The notes beneath the pieces are model-generated. The model saw only the letters and a list, made by a program, of their open reading frames with translations. It was not told the DNA's origin and ran no database searches. A program made the position numbers and the translations under genes. A stretch of DNA of 64,000 nucleotides from Physcomitrium patens (Eukaryota; Streptophyta; Bryopsida; Funariales; Funariaceae). Below, piece by piece: positions 50,401-61,408 of the stretch. Location: assembly GCF_000002425.4 (NCBI RefSeq), contig NC_037266.1, positions 4,411,350 through 4,475,349 of the forward strand, in the 5' to 3' direction. The number at the start of each line of letters is the position of its first letter. Position 1 is the stretch's first letter.

Positions 50401-52200
50401 ATGCAACAATAAAGGTACAATTAAGTGAAGCTTAAGAACAACAAAAGATCAAAGTAGATGTCTATTACAAGGAACAACCTCAATTCTATGGTAGCAATAA
50501 AATATGATTAATCTATCATAATATCAAGTATTATTTGACTTTATAATAAGTTATAAATTACTATAGACTTCGACAGTTTCTTATTTATAAACAAATCAAT
50601 TTAATTGTATTTTAATTAGACCTATTAGAGTCTATAAAATTCTATCTTATATTTTATGTATTTTTTAAGCCATAAAACACAATAAATATATTGTGAAGAA
50701 GATAAATGCCACTTCTTCTTGTAGAAGTTAATAATAATAAAAATATTTGATGTAAAAAAGTCTTATATTCTAGGCAATGCCAAAATATAATAAAATATCT
50801 TATACATTGATACAAATATAATATTAGTAAATATACATGGAAGTAACAAAAAAATCTTTAAAATATAATAAATAAAGTTGATACTTTTCATTGACAACAT
50901 CCATTAAAATGAAGATGAAGAGTCAAACAATTCTTTGTTATATAGTAAAATATATTCTATAAAGATTATATTTTATCTTTATTATGAACATCTAATAAGA
51001 AGATTCTAAAGATATTCCATTAAGTTCTAAAATATTCTAAAATATTCTTAAAATATTCTAACAAGTTCTAGAAATTCCTAAGAGAATTAAAGAAGTTAGC
51101 CAAAAAACTTCTTAAGGTTGCTTCATCTTCAAGCAACATAAAAACTTCTTAAGGAACTTCCTATAGTTGCTTCATCTTCAAACAAAGTGGAAACTTCTTA
51201 AAAAGCTTCTTAATATCTAGTATATATAAGAGTCAAGGCTAAGAGGATCCTTAGTCTCAACAATACATCTCTTGGAGTTCTAACTTACCTTTCTTGGTGT
51301 TGATCTTATATTTATCTAGTTAATTAAGTTCTTATTAGTTTTTTTGTTAAAACTCTTCTATTCAACTCCTTATTTGGTCTCCTATATAATGTATTTGTGG
51401 CAATCTTCTATCATTATTTGTGATTTTTTTATATTTGTATTGTTAAAGAATTGAAGAATCAATAACCAATAAATAGAATTCAAGAATTATTATTTGTTAA
51501 GTTATCAGACAATGTATTAAAATTGATTAGTCTTTAAGACAATCTAATAGACATTAAGATCTTTAAGAACTAAATATTTTTTCTTAAATAAATGAAAAAA
51601 TATAATATGTTTGATATCATGACGTTTGAAGAGTCTTTTAATATTTAGTGATATTAATAGATGTAGACACTACTTTTAATGATATTTTAAATATATTTTT
51701 TGAAGCAAGTAATAAAGGCCTCAATAATAATAAAATTATAGGGTCATCTTCTCTCTTTAGTATGGAATACTATTAATAATTAAAATAACCTATCGACCAG
51801 GTTTATCACTTACTTTAGATATTCACTACATATCATACATGTTTGTCACTTGTTATATAAATTGTCCATATAACTACATATTAGAAACTTGTCTTGCAAT
51901 TTAGACATGTGTCTTACAAATTAGACACATATCAAATGATATATAAAAGATCACTACATAGTTTCTTAATTGAATAGTATGTATAGAAGCAAAAGTGATG
52001 TCTTTTTTATTTTTGCCAATGCCTTTATTGTGTTTTTGCCTTGGTTCAAGAATCTCTAATCTCTTTTTATTTTACAATAGTTATTATAGTTTCTATCTTT
52101 TATCTATCTTTGATTTATCTACTTTTTATCCTTAACTCTCACAAGAATGTTTTAATTCTTTTGACTTTTATTATGATTTATGTCATTGACACAATTTGAT
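47487..52200 (+). mobile_element. Ty3/gypsy chromovirus fossil, copy C
   Basis: Terminal repeats lie at about 47,487-48,068 and 51,780-52,200 and share the rare block with repeated GACACRTGTC-like words and CTTCACTCTTG. They belong to the LTR family seen at 19,417-28,965. Inside on the plus strand are the gag start (48,285), integrase zinc finger and core (about 49,750-49,960), integrase C-terminal part (about 50,130-50,290 and 50,580-50,650) and a chromodomain-like part (about 50,720-50,870, with SRQCQN and YLIH). Other LTR-like material lies at about 50,960-51,700. Broken in many places and old. Confidence 0.7.
50960..51700 (+). repeat. LTR-like insertion with TATA box inside copy C
   Basis: Repeated TTCTAAAATATTC words and a TTCTAGAA (51,066-51,073) are followed by two related copies of a CTTCTTAAGG..TTGCTTCATCTTCAA block. 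A TATATATAAG box lies at 51,221-51,230, then GC-richer leader-like text. The layout is that of an LTR promoter on the plus strand. It separates the chromodomain part of copy C from its 3' terminal repeat. Confidence 0.4.
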
Positions 52201-52594
52201 TTTAATAAAAAAAAATAGTGTCTAATTAAAAATCTACATTAGGATGCAAATAGAAACATTTGAATTATTAAATATTTTAAAATTTTATTTTATTATTTTA
52301 AAGACTCATTATTATATTTTTGTAGGATAATCAATATGAATAAATAAAGATTGGCAAAGTTATGTTTTGCAAATTATAATTTGGCTTTAAAAAAATTATT
52401 TTTAATATTTTAATTGGCAACAATGATATTTTGAATTAGGATGATAATTTTGTATTTTGAGAATTGTATATGTATTTGCATTGGCTAAATTTTTTATTGT
52501 TGGGAATAAAAAAAAGAAGATAAAACAAATAAACAATTCAAAATAATTATACTAAAATCTTTGTTTTAAAAACATTTCTTTTGGATTTTATTTT

Positions 52595-52626
<32 letters not shown>
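52201..52626. other. A+T-rich DNA ending in a (TA)n tract
   Basis: No gene was seen. A (TA)n run at about 52,599-52,626 abuts the MITE that follows. Confidence 0.5.
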
Positions 52627-52630
<4 letters not shown>

Positions 52631-52844
52631 ATGTTATATAAACCCATACTTTTACTAAATAGATCCACCTTTGATAAAGAATATGGTAATCATGATAAAT
52701 ATAATTGGTTTTTATTGGTTGCATGGTTTTTATTGGTTGTAAATCCAATAGTGGGAGAATGAATCTAGAGGTTGTTATTTTTTTTCATGGTGATTAGGAT
52801 GGGTGGATCAATTTAGTAAAAACTTTGGTTTATTTAAAATTCTT
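52627..52844 (+). mobile_element. MITE, about 217 bases, in a TA repeat (copy 1)
   Basis: The ends are inverted copies of each other over about 45 bases: GAATGTTATATAAACCCATA at the left, and the reverse complement of the right end reads AGAATTTTAAATAAACCAAA; both continue into TTACTAAAT..GATCCACC. (TA)n lies on both sides. It is related to 59,266-59,453 in inverse orientation (shared AAGAATATGGTAATCAT). No coding capacity. Insertion at TA suggests a Tc1/mariner-related non-autonomous family. Confidence 0.75.
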
Positions 52845-54120
52845 TTATATATATATATATATATATGTAGTGTTTAGATTTGCCAATGAGAGGGCATGTC
52901 TGTGTTGTTTAGTCTCTCATATGAACCCTATCCATCACAACCAAATGGCTCTAACTTGTCACCATCTTGAAAAATGTGAAAAAGGGAGAAAATATAAAAA
53001 TGGGGTTGCATTCTTTGAAATGTGTGGATATACATACATACATACGGTTTAAATAATTTTTGATTTTCTGTATTTTCATCCTGAAGTGAGGTTTGGTACT
53101 GAGACAATCAATGTGAGGGTTCTATGTAAGTGAGTGAGTGTCAACAGGTCCATGGCATCAGGCAGATTGAGGGGAATGAGTTGTCCTTGTCTGGACATAT
53201 CAGTCCTTGCCTGGACATAGACAATTCAGGACAAGTTACTATTTGTTTGCTCCATTTATTTTTTTTACACTGACATGCTTCGTACTCAATTGGAAAGATA
53301 TCCATCTCAAATACTGATGACAACAAAACTGCAGAATACAACTCATTTCTCTTGTGTAGGTTCAAGAGCATTGTCCTTCACAAATTTTGGGGAGGGGGCA
53401 CAAGTACGAAACAACTGCCACCCAGAACCTGTGAATAGGCTCAAGTCATGCAGTCCCAAGATTTTATATTATCTGATGGTAGTTAGGGCAGGGTTTGTGA
53501 AGAGGGAGATTGTTGATACAACTGTTGGAGTTTGGAGCCTCAACTAAATTGCTCTAATGGACTACTCCCTTTCCATTGAGTCAGGGTTTGGCATCTAGGC
53601 ACCTTTGTGTTGAAAAAAGCAAACACAGACATGAGGTCGAAAGTCATAAAAGTTTGTACCTTGAGCGAGAATATAGTGGAAGATAAACTTGGAATAGTTT
53701 TCGGTATTTGTATTCCGTATTCTTTATATTAACCTCAACTTCGTGCAAAAGCTAAAAGCCTACTTTCACAGCGGGAAATGCTGGGTACATGCTGTTTGAC
53801 TTGTTGCTGAAAATCCCGTGTCCAGGTTTAGGGTTTAGAGTGCCCCCTTGGACTAGGAGTGAAGCAACTACTGTGCAATCAAGTCAAGGTCTTAATCCTG
53901 CTTGCTTCTCTGCAACCAGTCAAGTGCGATGAGCATTGAATCATTCTGAGATGCGTCAGACTATATATATTTTTATATTTATATTTGTAAGTAGTACTTT
54001 CTGTGCAATGGGTACAAATTGGCAAGTTGCATCATGTAAGCGAGTGAGTGACTGAGCCAATCTATTCGCAGAAGCCACCAAATTAGTCTCTTGTTTTCTG
54101 CATACATTATTTGCATACAA
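52845..54120. other. Single-copy-looking DNA without supported genes
   Basis: Composition is closer to the gene island than to transposon DNA. Short frames exist but none has recognisable family content or codon structure. A direct repeat of GTCCTTG-CTGGACATA-like words lies at about 53,183-53,221. Confidence 0.35.
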
Positions 54121-54164
54121 ATCCGAATAGGGTTTCAGCGAAGTGGTGCAAAGAGAGCCATTAG

Positions 54165-55664
54165 GGTTGGGATATAAAGGTGGTGCCTCTCAAAACGAAG
54201 GTCAGAGTTGATGAATTTTGTCCGCTGTTCCTCACCTGCCGACTTTGTGGAAACAATGCTTGTGATTGCTTAATGATCAGCATTTTTGGGGAGTGAGTTT
54301 TATCCCGTGAAGAAGCACAATTCCTTCTTATTAATTCGTTTCAGTTTGTTGCTTTTATCCTATTTTTTCGCTTGTATTTATGGTGGTTGATGTTTTGTGT
54401 TGTCCTAGTGCTGTTGTCTCTTCAAATAAAAACCCGGCCCATGTCTGAAGATTCAGAGCCTTCCATCTCCGAGGAGCCCCTTTTTCCCAGACACAGGACA
54501 TGCATGATCGCACAGGTGGCAGTAGTTTTTGCAGTTCTAGAAGCCAGCTTCTGCAGGATCACAGCTCTATGTTAAAAAATTTATGGGTTTTTATGTGTGG
54601 ATGCATGGTGCCTATCTAATGACCAATTGCGATAAATTAGCATCTAATTGATGAGTGGACTTGGGCTGTCCCATGGGGTACTGTGCATGTTTCTGTAGGG
54701 TGCTTTCCTGCCTAAGGACATTATCTATATAAGTGGTGCTCCAGCTAGGCCTCAGCAGCAGCAGAAGAAATGGTGCTTTTTCACTCTGCAGCCCTAAACC
54801 ATGGTATGTCTTGCATTGCACGTACAATGAAGCCAGAATTTGGCAGAAACACACTGCAAGCGATCCTACAGTTCAAGCTGTGAATATTTTGCTTTTTGGT
54901 TTTCATTTTTTCATTTTATTTAAGATTTGTGTGATGGTTCAGGAGTCTTCAAAAGCTTCAGAAATTACTGCAGGATTTCAACAATTCTTTAGTTACACCA
55001 CATCAAATTCCTTTGCATTGGAGATGCTATTCTAAGCACTATGTGCAAGAGGTCACTGGGGACACAATTCAAAGGCATCACACATGTCTGAACATAGGTG
55101 CAAAAAATGCACCAAGACAAAGCCAGTCGATGAATCCTTGACGACTCGCCTCACCGGATGTTGAATAGTTCCACCAAAAGAAAAAGAAAAAACCATGTGA
55201 AAAGAAGACACATGCAGAGAATAACTATGCAGAATGTGAGGCTTCTGAGATAAAATTGCTGGAGACAACCGTTGATCCAGCAGTCCTCATGTACAGCTGC
55301 TTAGACACAAAAAAAAAGTTGCAACAATGCAGAAAACAGGTGGCGAAACCGCGTGTCTCTCTTTAATTGGTATCCCTTAACTGCTCAGTTTCACAACCCT
55401 CATGGCTCCGCCCAAAGCTTGATTGATTGTTTGTTTGTTGGTGGCTTGTTGTGTGCAAGCAATGTTCTCGAAGGGTGTGCCATCTGCTTGGCGAATACGT
55501 CTCTTAAGCTCTCTCTTTCTCACACACATACACTCTCTCCTGCTGACTCACAATCTTATCCCAAAGCTCTCATGTGCGTCATGAAGCAGCAATCCAGTAA
55601 TTCTGCAGCCGCATCCATTCTCTACAAGATTCTTTTTCTTTTTCTTTTGTTAGTCTTTAAATGA
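54165..55664 (+). ncRNA. Possible Pol II transcript without a clear coding frame
   Basis: A good TATA box (GATATAAAGG, 54,171-54,180) in moderately GC-rich DNA suggests transcription rightward from about 54,205. The following 1.4 kb contains only short, unrelated frames. It could be a non-coding RNA, a leader of an unrecognised gene, or a dead gene. No hairpin matching a conserved plant microRNA that I know was found. Confidence 0.2.
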
Positions 55665-56900
55665 GTCCCATCTCTTGTGGGTCATACCACTTCAAAGTTT
55701 ACAGACTATCAGTCATCTACATACTCAAAATGTGGCTATACTCACAATGCAGAAAAAAGAAAAAAGAAAACAAATTAAGAGGAAAACGCATGAAGCTATC
55801 ACCTCGCCGAAAAAAGTATTCGAGGTTTGACTGGAGTGAAGGATTGAACAAGAGCCCGGCAGTGGTGGTGGTTGCGAAGCTGCAACCTCTCATCATACAA
55901 CTGCTACATTTCCCTGGGAAAGTGGATCACCAGTTTCCTTGGGGGTAACGCAGCCGAGAGATCGAGATCCCAATCCTAGGTATATCAAATCACAGACTTC
56001 GCAAATCACGTAAACGGCGAGGCGTACACTGCTTGAATCGACTTTTGACCGCCTTTTTCGGTGATCATTATTTTTTCCACCATTCCTCTGTTTTTTTCTG
56101 CCACTGGCGACGGATGTGACAGAAAGGAGCAGAAAACACTTCACCCGCACGGCACCCTCACAACACCGATGTGGGTCCTTCTCTATTGCGCTCTATGTGC
56201 AAACAATCGCGGTTGTCGAAATAACGCCGCGCCCGTTGTTTAAAAAAAATCCATTGGGTATGGGGCGAAATGGAGGAGGATTTTCACCATCGTCCAATGT
56301 TTTCGTCGCGACTTCCAAGACGTTGTGCGAAATATGTTACGGAATTTTGTGAGGGTGTGTTTTTCGCTTTTGTGTGTGAGTGCTGTGATAGCGTTCGAAA
56401 AGTGCTTTTGATGATCTGAATATGATTCAAATTTATTGGAATCCTGTTGTGCTCGTAGTTTAAATAAACAGTTGACAATAACCACTCAAAGTCTACTGTT
56501 CCGATTCGAAACAAATATTTTCAGTGTTTCACAAATATGCCTAAATCATTATTTAAGGGGGGAAAAAAAAATTGAAGACAAATCTCAAATACGTTACAAA
56601 TTTTGTAACCCCACTGATTTGTAAGCCAGTCCTTTAGGTTAAGTTTCCATCGGACTTCAGTCTGTTTTCCTTGTTTGCGAAGCTATTGCATCACAAGCTT
56701 AGTTAGTATTCTTATTCATTTCCCCCTCATTCCCCTCCTTCTTCAACTGCTGGTAGCAATTTGATCTAGGCCTCACGCCCAAGGTACACTGTAAAAAACT
56801 ATTCAACGTCTGGTGAGAATTCCAGGAGCGTTGAGAATAAACCTTCCTGAAAGATAGGGTTAACATGTGTCATTTCCGTGTCCATGATCGATGATATTCA
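55665..56900. other. Intergenic DNA, nothing recognised
   Basis: Mixed composition with short overlapping frames on both strands and no family similarity that I can name. Confidence 0.35.
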
Positions 56901-58990
56901 GGAGGGGATGTGCGAAGCATATACGAGACTACGATCACAAGCAGGCACTGTAGCAATGTGAGGAGGGGATCCACACACTTTCAACATCCAACCACGCCCC
57001 TGCCATATTCCGGAAGCTGGTGGATGTGCAGATGACAGTATTACAACCCAAAGCAACAATCGTGACATTGATGTTGCAGAGATTCGCACTGCATCCTTGA
57101 AATTTGTCTACAGTGATAGCTCCTCCGATCGATCATCACTCGTGACTCCCACGACATTGATGGCGCAATCAGGTGGTGGTGTTGTGAACTCCACATCTGC
57201 AGGAACGTTTCTTTTAATCTTGCCTGGGCAAGCGAGGAAAGAGCTAAACTCTTACTTGGAACCATCAGAATAGAGATGCAGAGCGGCAGAATTTGTCACA
57301 GAACGATGTTTACTATTCTTTCAGGACAACATCAAACCACCAACAAAAACCCAGTATAATTTTGTTAGCCTCCTGCACCTTCGTCACTCTCCAGTTGAAA
57401 GTTCCTAATATTCTTACCAGACTTCATCACCGAATCAATCCACGTGTGCAGGCAGAGGCATCTATGATTAGTGGGGCTCCTTGAAAACCGTCCTCTACTC
57501 GCATGCCTGGATTTGGAAAACTGCTAAAACCAGTTGTTTTTTTCCATCAATCGCCTCACATGGTCCATAAATTCTTGCCATACATCAGGAAAATAAACTA
57601 TTTCAAATATCCTCGACGACTTCAATGGTCAGTTTACCAAAGGATAGTGTCACCAAACACGTATCAAACACGTCATTGATTCCACAGGGTCTAACACAGT
57701 CAATCCCTGGGTCAGTTTACCATCCCATGCAAAGCACATCGCCTGAGCTTTGAGTCTTCATTTTTGTCTTCTGCGAAATGGCCGCTTTCCTCAGTATTGT
57801 CAGACCTGAAGTCGATGAATTCAAGGAGGGGTGAATGTCCAAGCACCTCCGCGTTTCATCGATCGTCTTCGGTCCTCTCTGTGCCTGCAAATGTTGACGT
57901 AATTTCTCGACCTTACTTTCAACACAACTCTTTACTTCTTGTGCCAATTCTGATGCTTCCATCCTTAGGAGCATTTTCTTCAATATTGTTGGCTACCAAA
58001 CATGGAAGGAAACTTTCAGAGCAACGATAACAATAGGTCATAGAGTATCTCAATTTCATCACGCAGTCACGAAGTAACAAATTTAGCGTCCTTACTACTT
58101 TCGGCCAGCTAAAGAAGGTTCAATAAAGCCCTCTGATGGGTGCACCAATAACACGATAAACAGCAGCTCTAAACCCGAGCTTCTGTTTCCACAAAACCTT
58201 AACAAGGTATAGTCTCGGTGCACTGTATGTAAGCAATTGAGCATGTAGATCTCTCTTACACCCATTCAAAACCACACTCTACGAGACAAAGCATGACATT
58301 AATTCAATACCATTCACCCTTTCGAGGCCCTTCAATCACGTATAAAAGTCTACAATTGCATGGTTGATCCAATGTCGTCTGGACCTCAAAAAAAAGTTCG
58401 ACTTATAACATTTGAAAGTATTACCAACTCCTAGACGGGGGACTAAAATTCAAACTATCCACTCAAAGCTAGAACCAACACAAATATTTGAAAAAAAAAT
58501 TAAAAAATGAAACACGCCCGCTTCATTGCATTCAAAACATCGATAATACATTTTCTATAAAAGAGTCTCCATTAACCAAATGAAAGCAAAACAATGACCA
58601 GAACACACGGTTAAAGACAGTAGAACAATCTGCTGATCCATGGCAGATCGAGGTAGTCCACCAAGATAATCAAATCCCGAGATAGTCCACCAACTCGCTC
58701 ACCAACGCCGGCCACGTTGAAGCATCACAGAAAGACGCACGAACCCGATTCCCCTTTTTTGCTTGAAATGGAGAGTCAAGGTTTGGAAGCTTCGGTGTCG
58801 GATGGGTCGCTGCCCATCAACACCAACACCATCTCCGCACCGATCAAAACCGCAAAACCCATCTGTGATTGTGATGCAACTCGAAAAAACGAACGGCAGG
58901 AAAAATATCAATTTCAGCTGCTGGTGCTGCTGCTTCGTGTTCGTCGCGGCGCTGCATTGACGCAGTGAGGGTCACGCAAATGGCTTTCTC
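56901..58990 (-). other. Unresolved region with possible minus-strand exon fragments
   Basis: Two short minus-strand stretches look somewhat protein-like. One at about 57,983-57,717 reads Glu/Lys-rich helical text (SELAQEVKSCVESKVEKL). The other at about 57,230-57,105 includes PADVEFTTPPPDCAINVV. They were not linked by convincing splice sites and were not recognised. They may be exons of an unknown or decaying gene. Confidence 0.2.
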
Positions 58991-59265
58991 TCTCCCTCAC
59001 ACGGCATCATCATTGTGTCTCAACCCGCAAGGGAGCACGAAACAAGGAAGCTATTCCATGAAGCCTGGTCTTGTGAGATCAGGGAGAGGGCGAGAGGGAG
59101 AGACCTTGAGCTTGAGGGCGAAGGAAGCGCCGCAACATGCAAAATCCAGCTCTCTCGCCATCGCTGCGAGAGTTTCGCCACCACTGAGCAGCATCCTGCG
59201 TCTTTTTTCTTACTTTTCGTCTTTCTTTTTACTTTTTAAAATATCTATAATATATATACAGAGAG
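58991..59265. other. GC-moderate border before the second MITE
   Basis: No supported gene. The sequence turns A+T rich at about 59,200. Confidence 0.3.
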
Positions 59266-59453
59266 GGGAATGTTAAATAGACCCAAGCTTGTACTAAATT
59301 GCCCCACTCATCATGATTTTTTTTTACCTATAGATTCTTTTTTCTACTACTAGATCCAAAACCAATGTAAATCAACCACATTCATAATGATTACCATATT
59401 CTTCATCATGGATATGTTGATTTAGTAAAAAAATGGGTCTATTTAACATTCCC
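59266..59453 (-). mobile_element. MITE, about 188 bases, in a TA repeat (copy 2)
   Basis: It starts GGGAATGTTAAATAGACCCA and ends with the reverse complement of the same 20 bases; the inverted repeat extends imperfectly through TTACTAAAT. TATATA tracts lie just outside both ends (about 59,250 and 59,457-59,476). Same family as 52,627-52,844, in inverse orientation and better preserved. Confidence 0.82.
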
Positions 59454-59479
59454 TTGCATATATATATATATATATAGTG

Positions 59480-60574
59480 TTCTTTTTTTCCTTTCTATTT
59501 TTTATTTTTTATTTTGTATGTGATGCATACAAGGGGTTGACTTGATTTTTAAGTTAATGGAGGTAATCAAAGGGATAAGACACTTTAGGTATAAGATTTG
59601 ATTGGAGGTAGACATAGCAAGCAACAGACCCAAGCAATTGATGGATTTTTCTATGTTCTTTTTAAAAAAATTTATCAATTTTTTTGTCATTTAATTTTTT
59701 TTCTATTTTCTATTTAATTTTTTAAATTTTAATTTAAATATTTAGATTATTTTAAGAATAATACGAAATTTTAGCATTTTGTCCCATGATAATTCCTTGT
59801 ACTTATATAAATTTGTTTAAATCAATTGTTTTGTATGTTTATAAGTTTATTAACATGTTAAATAAACTTAAAGTACAATACTTTTTTTGGGTCTATGTTG
59901 TCTAAAGGTATATTTCTCAAAAGAGAGTACAAATGATCTTGACTTCTTAAATTTAAATTTGTAAATTAGTGGCAAATTTTTTATTTGCTTAAGTAATTTG
60001 TTTAAATTTAAATTTTATGCTTTCTAAAAAATATTTTGTAGTTTAAATTGTAATAATAGACTACAAGTGATGTTTAACAATTTAATGACTTTATTATTTC
60101 TTGCATAAGTTCATCTATTTCTATTTCATAACTAGGCTATTTTCTTTTATTGCTAAAGACTTTGCTTAGGTGGTGCAAAATACCCACTAATTTTTTTATT
60201 GATTACTCTTTATTTTTACGTGTAAACATAGAATCATTAAATTACCAAATTCAAATATTTAATATATCTTATTCTTTGGTAGTCTTATTCATTACTTTTT
60301 TTGTTTTGTTTTTTTGTTTTTTTATTCATAGAAATGTTGAATTGTATTTTTTACCAACTTTAAAGAAGAAATAGAGAGATTTTAGAAAACCTTGTTTTAT
60401 CTCTTGTATAATAAGAAGGTTGTTTGTTTTAATTTATTTAATACTAGTTTTTCATTTAGCTCTAACAAATAAGGTCTTGATCATGTTAATGAAATCTTTG
60501 TAAAATTCAAACTTGTGTAGCAATAAATAAATATATAAATAATGTAAATTAGTTTAAAAAATTATTTTTATTTC

Positions 60575-60608
<34 letters not shown>

Positions 60609-60824
60609 TTTTAATATATTTATATTTATATATTTCAACTGATTGACTAAAAATTTATTAAAAATAAACTTGATTCAGAATAATATTTTCTTTTAAAATA
60701 GATTAGAACTATTGTTGTAAACTCTTTGCAAATATTTTATAAGATGTATTCAATAGAGTTATAGGTCTCTAATTACTTAATAGTACTTGATTCATTTTAT
60801 TATATGATATATTTTTATTATTTC

Positions 60825-60859
<35 letters not shown>

Positions 60860-61408
60860 TTGATATATACATTTATATGTATAAAAATTTAATGTGAGTG
60901 TCCAATTTCAAGTAATGGCAAATAAGTTTTAACATGTATTATATGATACATTACAAAGTTTGTGTAATAAAAAATGCCAATAGCAAGGTTGTGTTTGATG
61001 GTTTAAATGTTATGTTTTCTTATAAGCACATCGATGTAATGAAGAGGATTATAACTGTTATTGTTCTCTGTTTAATAAATACAATAAGTAGTACTTAAGT
61101 TTGATATATTTAAATTCTTAAAGATGATTTAAATGATATTTTGAGATTTCAACAAAATGTACTAATATAGAAAAAATATAAAATATATATATACAAACCA
61201 AGCCAATGTATTGTTTGTAAGAAACATATTTACAAATATGACTTAAGCAAATCCATTAAGATAGCTTAAAAATGCAAGAGTAGAAATTCAACTCCCATAC
61301 TAGAAAATAACAAAAGAACGACATATTTTTTTGTGATTTCTAGTGAAAGTATAATATTTACTTTCTGTAATTTTTTTGCTATGACTTGATATAATAAATA
61401 AATAAATT
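59480..61408. other. A+T-rich DNA with microsatellites
   Basis: Probably old repeat DNA. (TAA)n lies at about 60,578-60,605 and (TA)n at about 60,830-60,855. No gene part was recognised. Confidence 0.45.

Noticed and set aside
53275-53547. 90-residue plus-strand frame at 53,275
   Set aside because: No codon structure, family similarity or promoter. It is of a length expected by chance in this composition.
58699-58968. Overlapping plus and minus frames near 58,700-58,970
   Set aside because: The two frames exclude each other, neither resembles a known family, and no splice sites connect them to neighbours.
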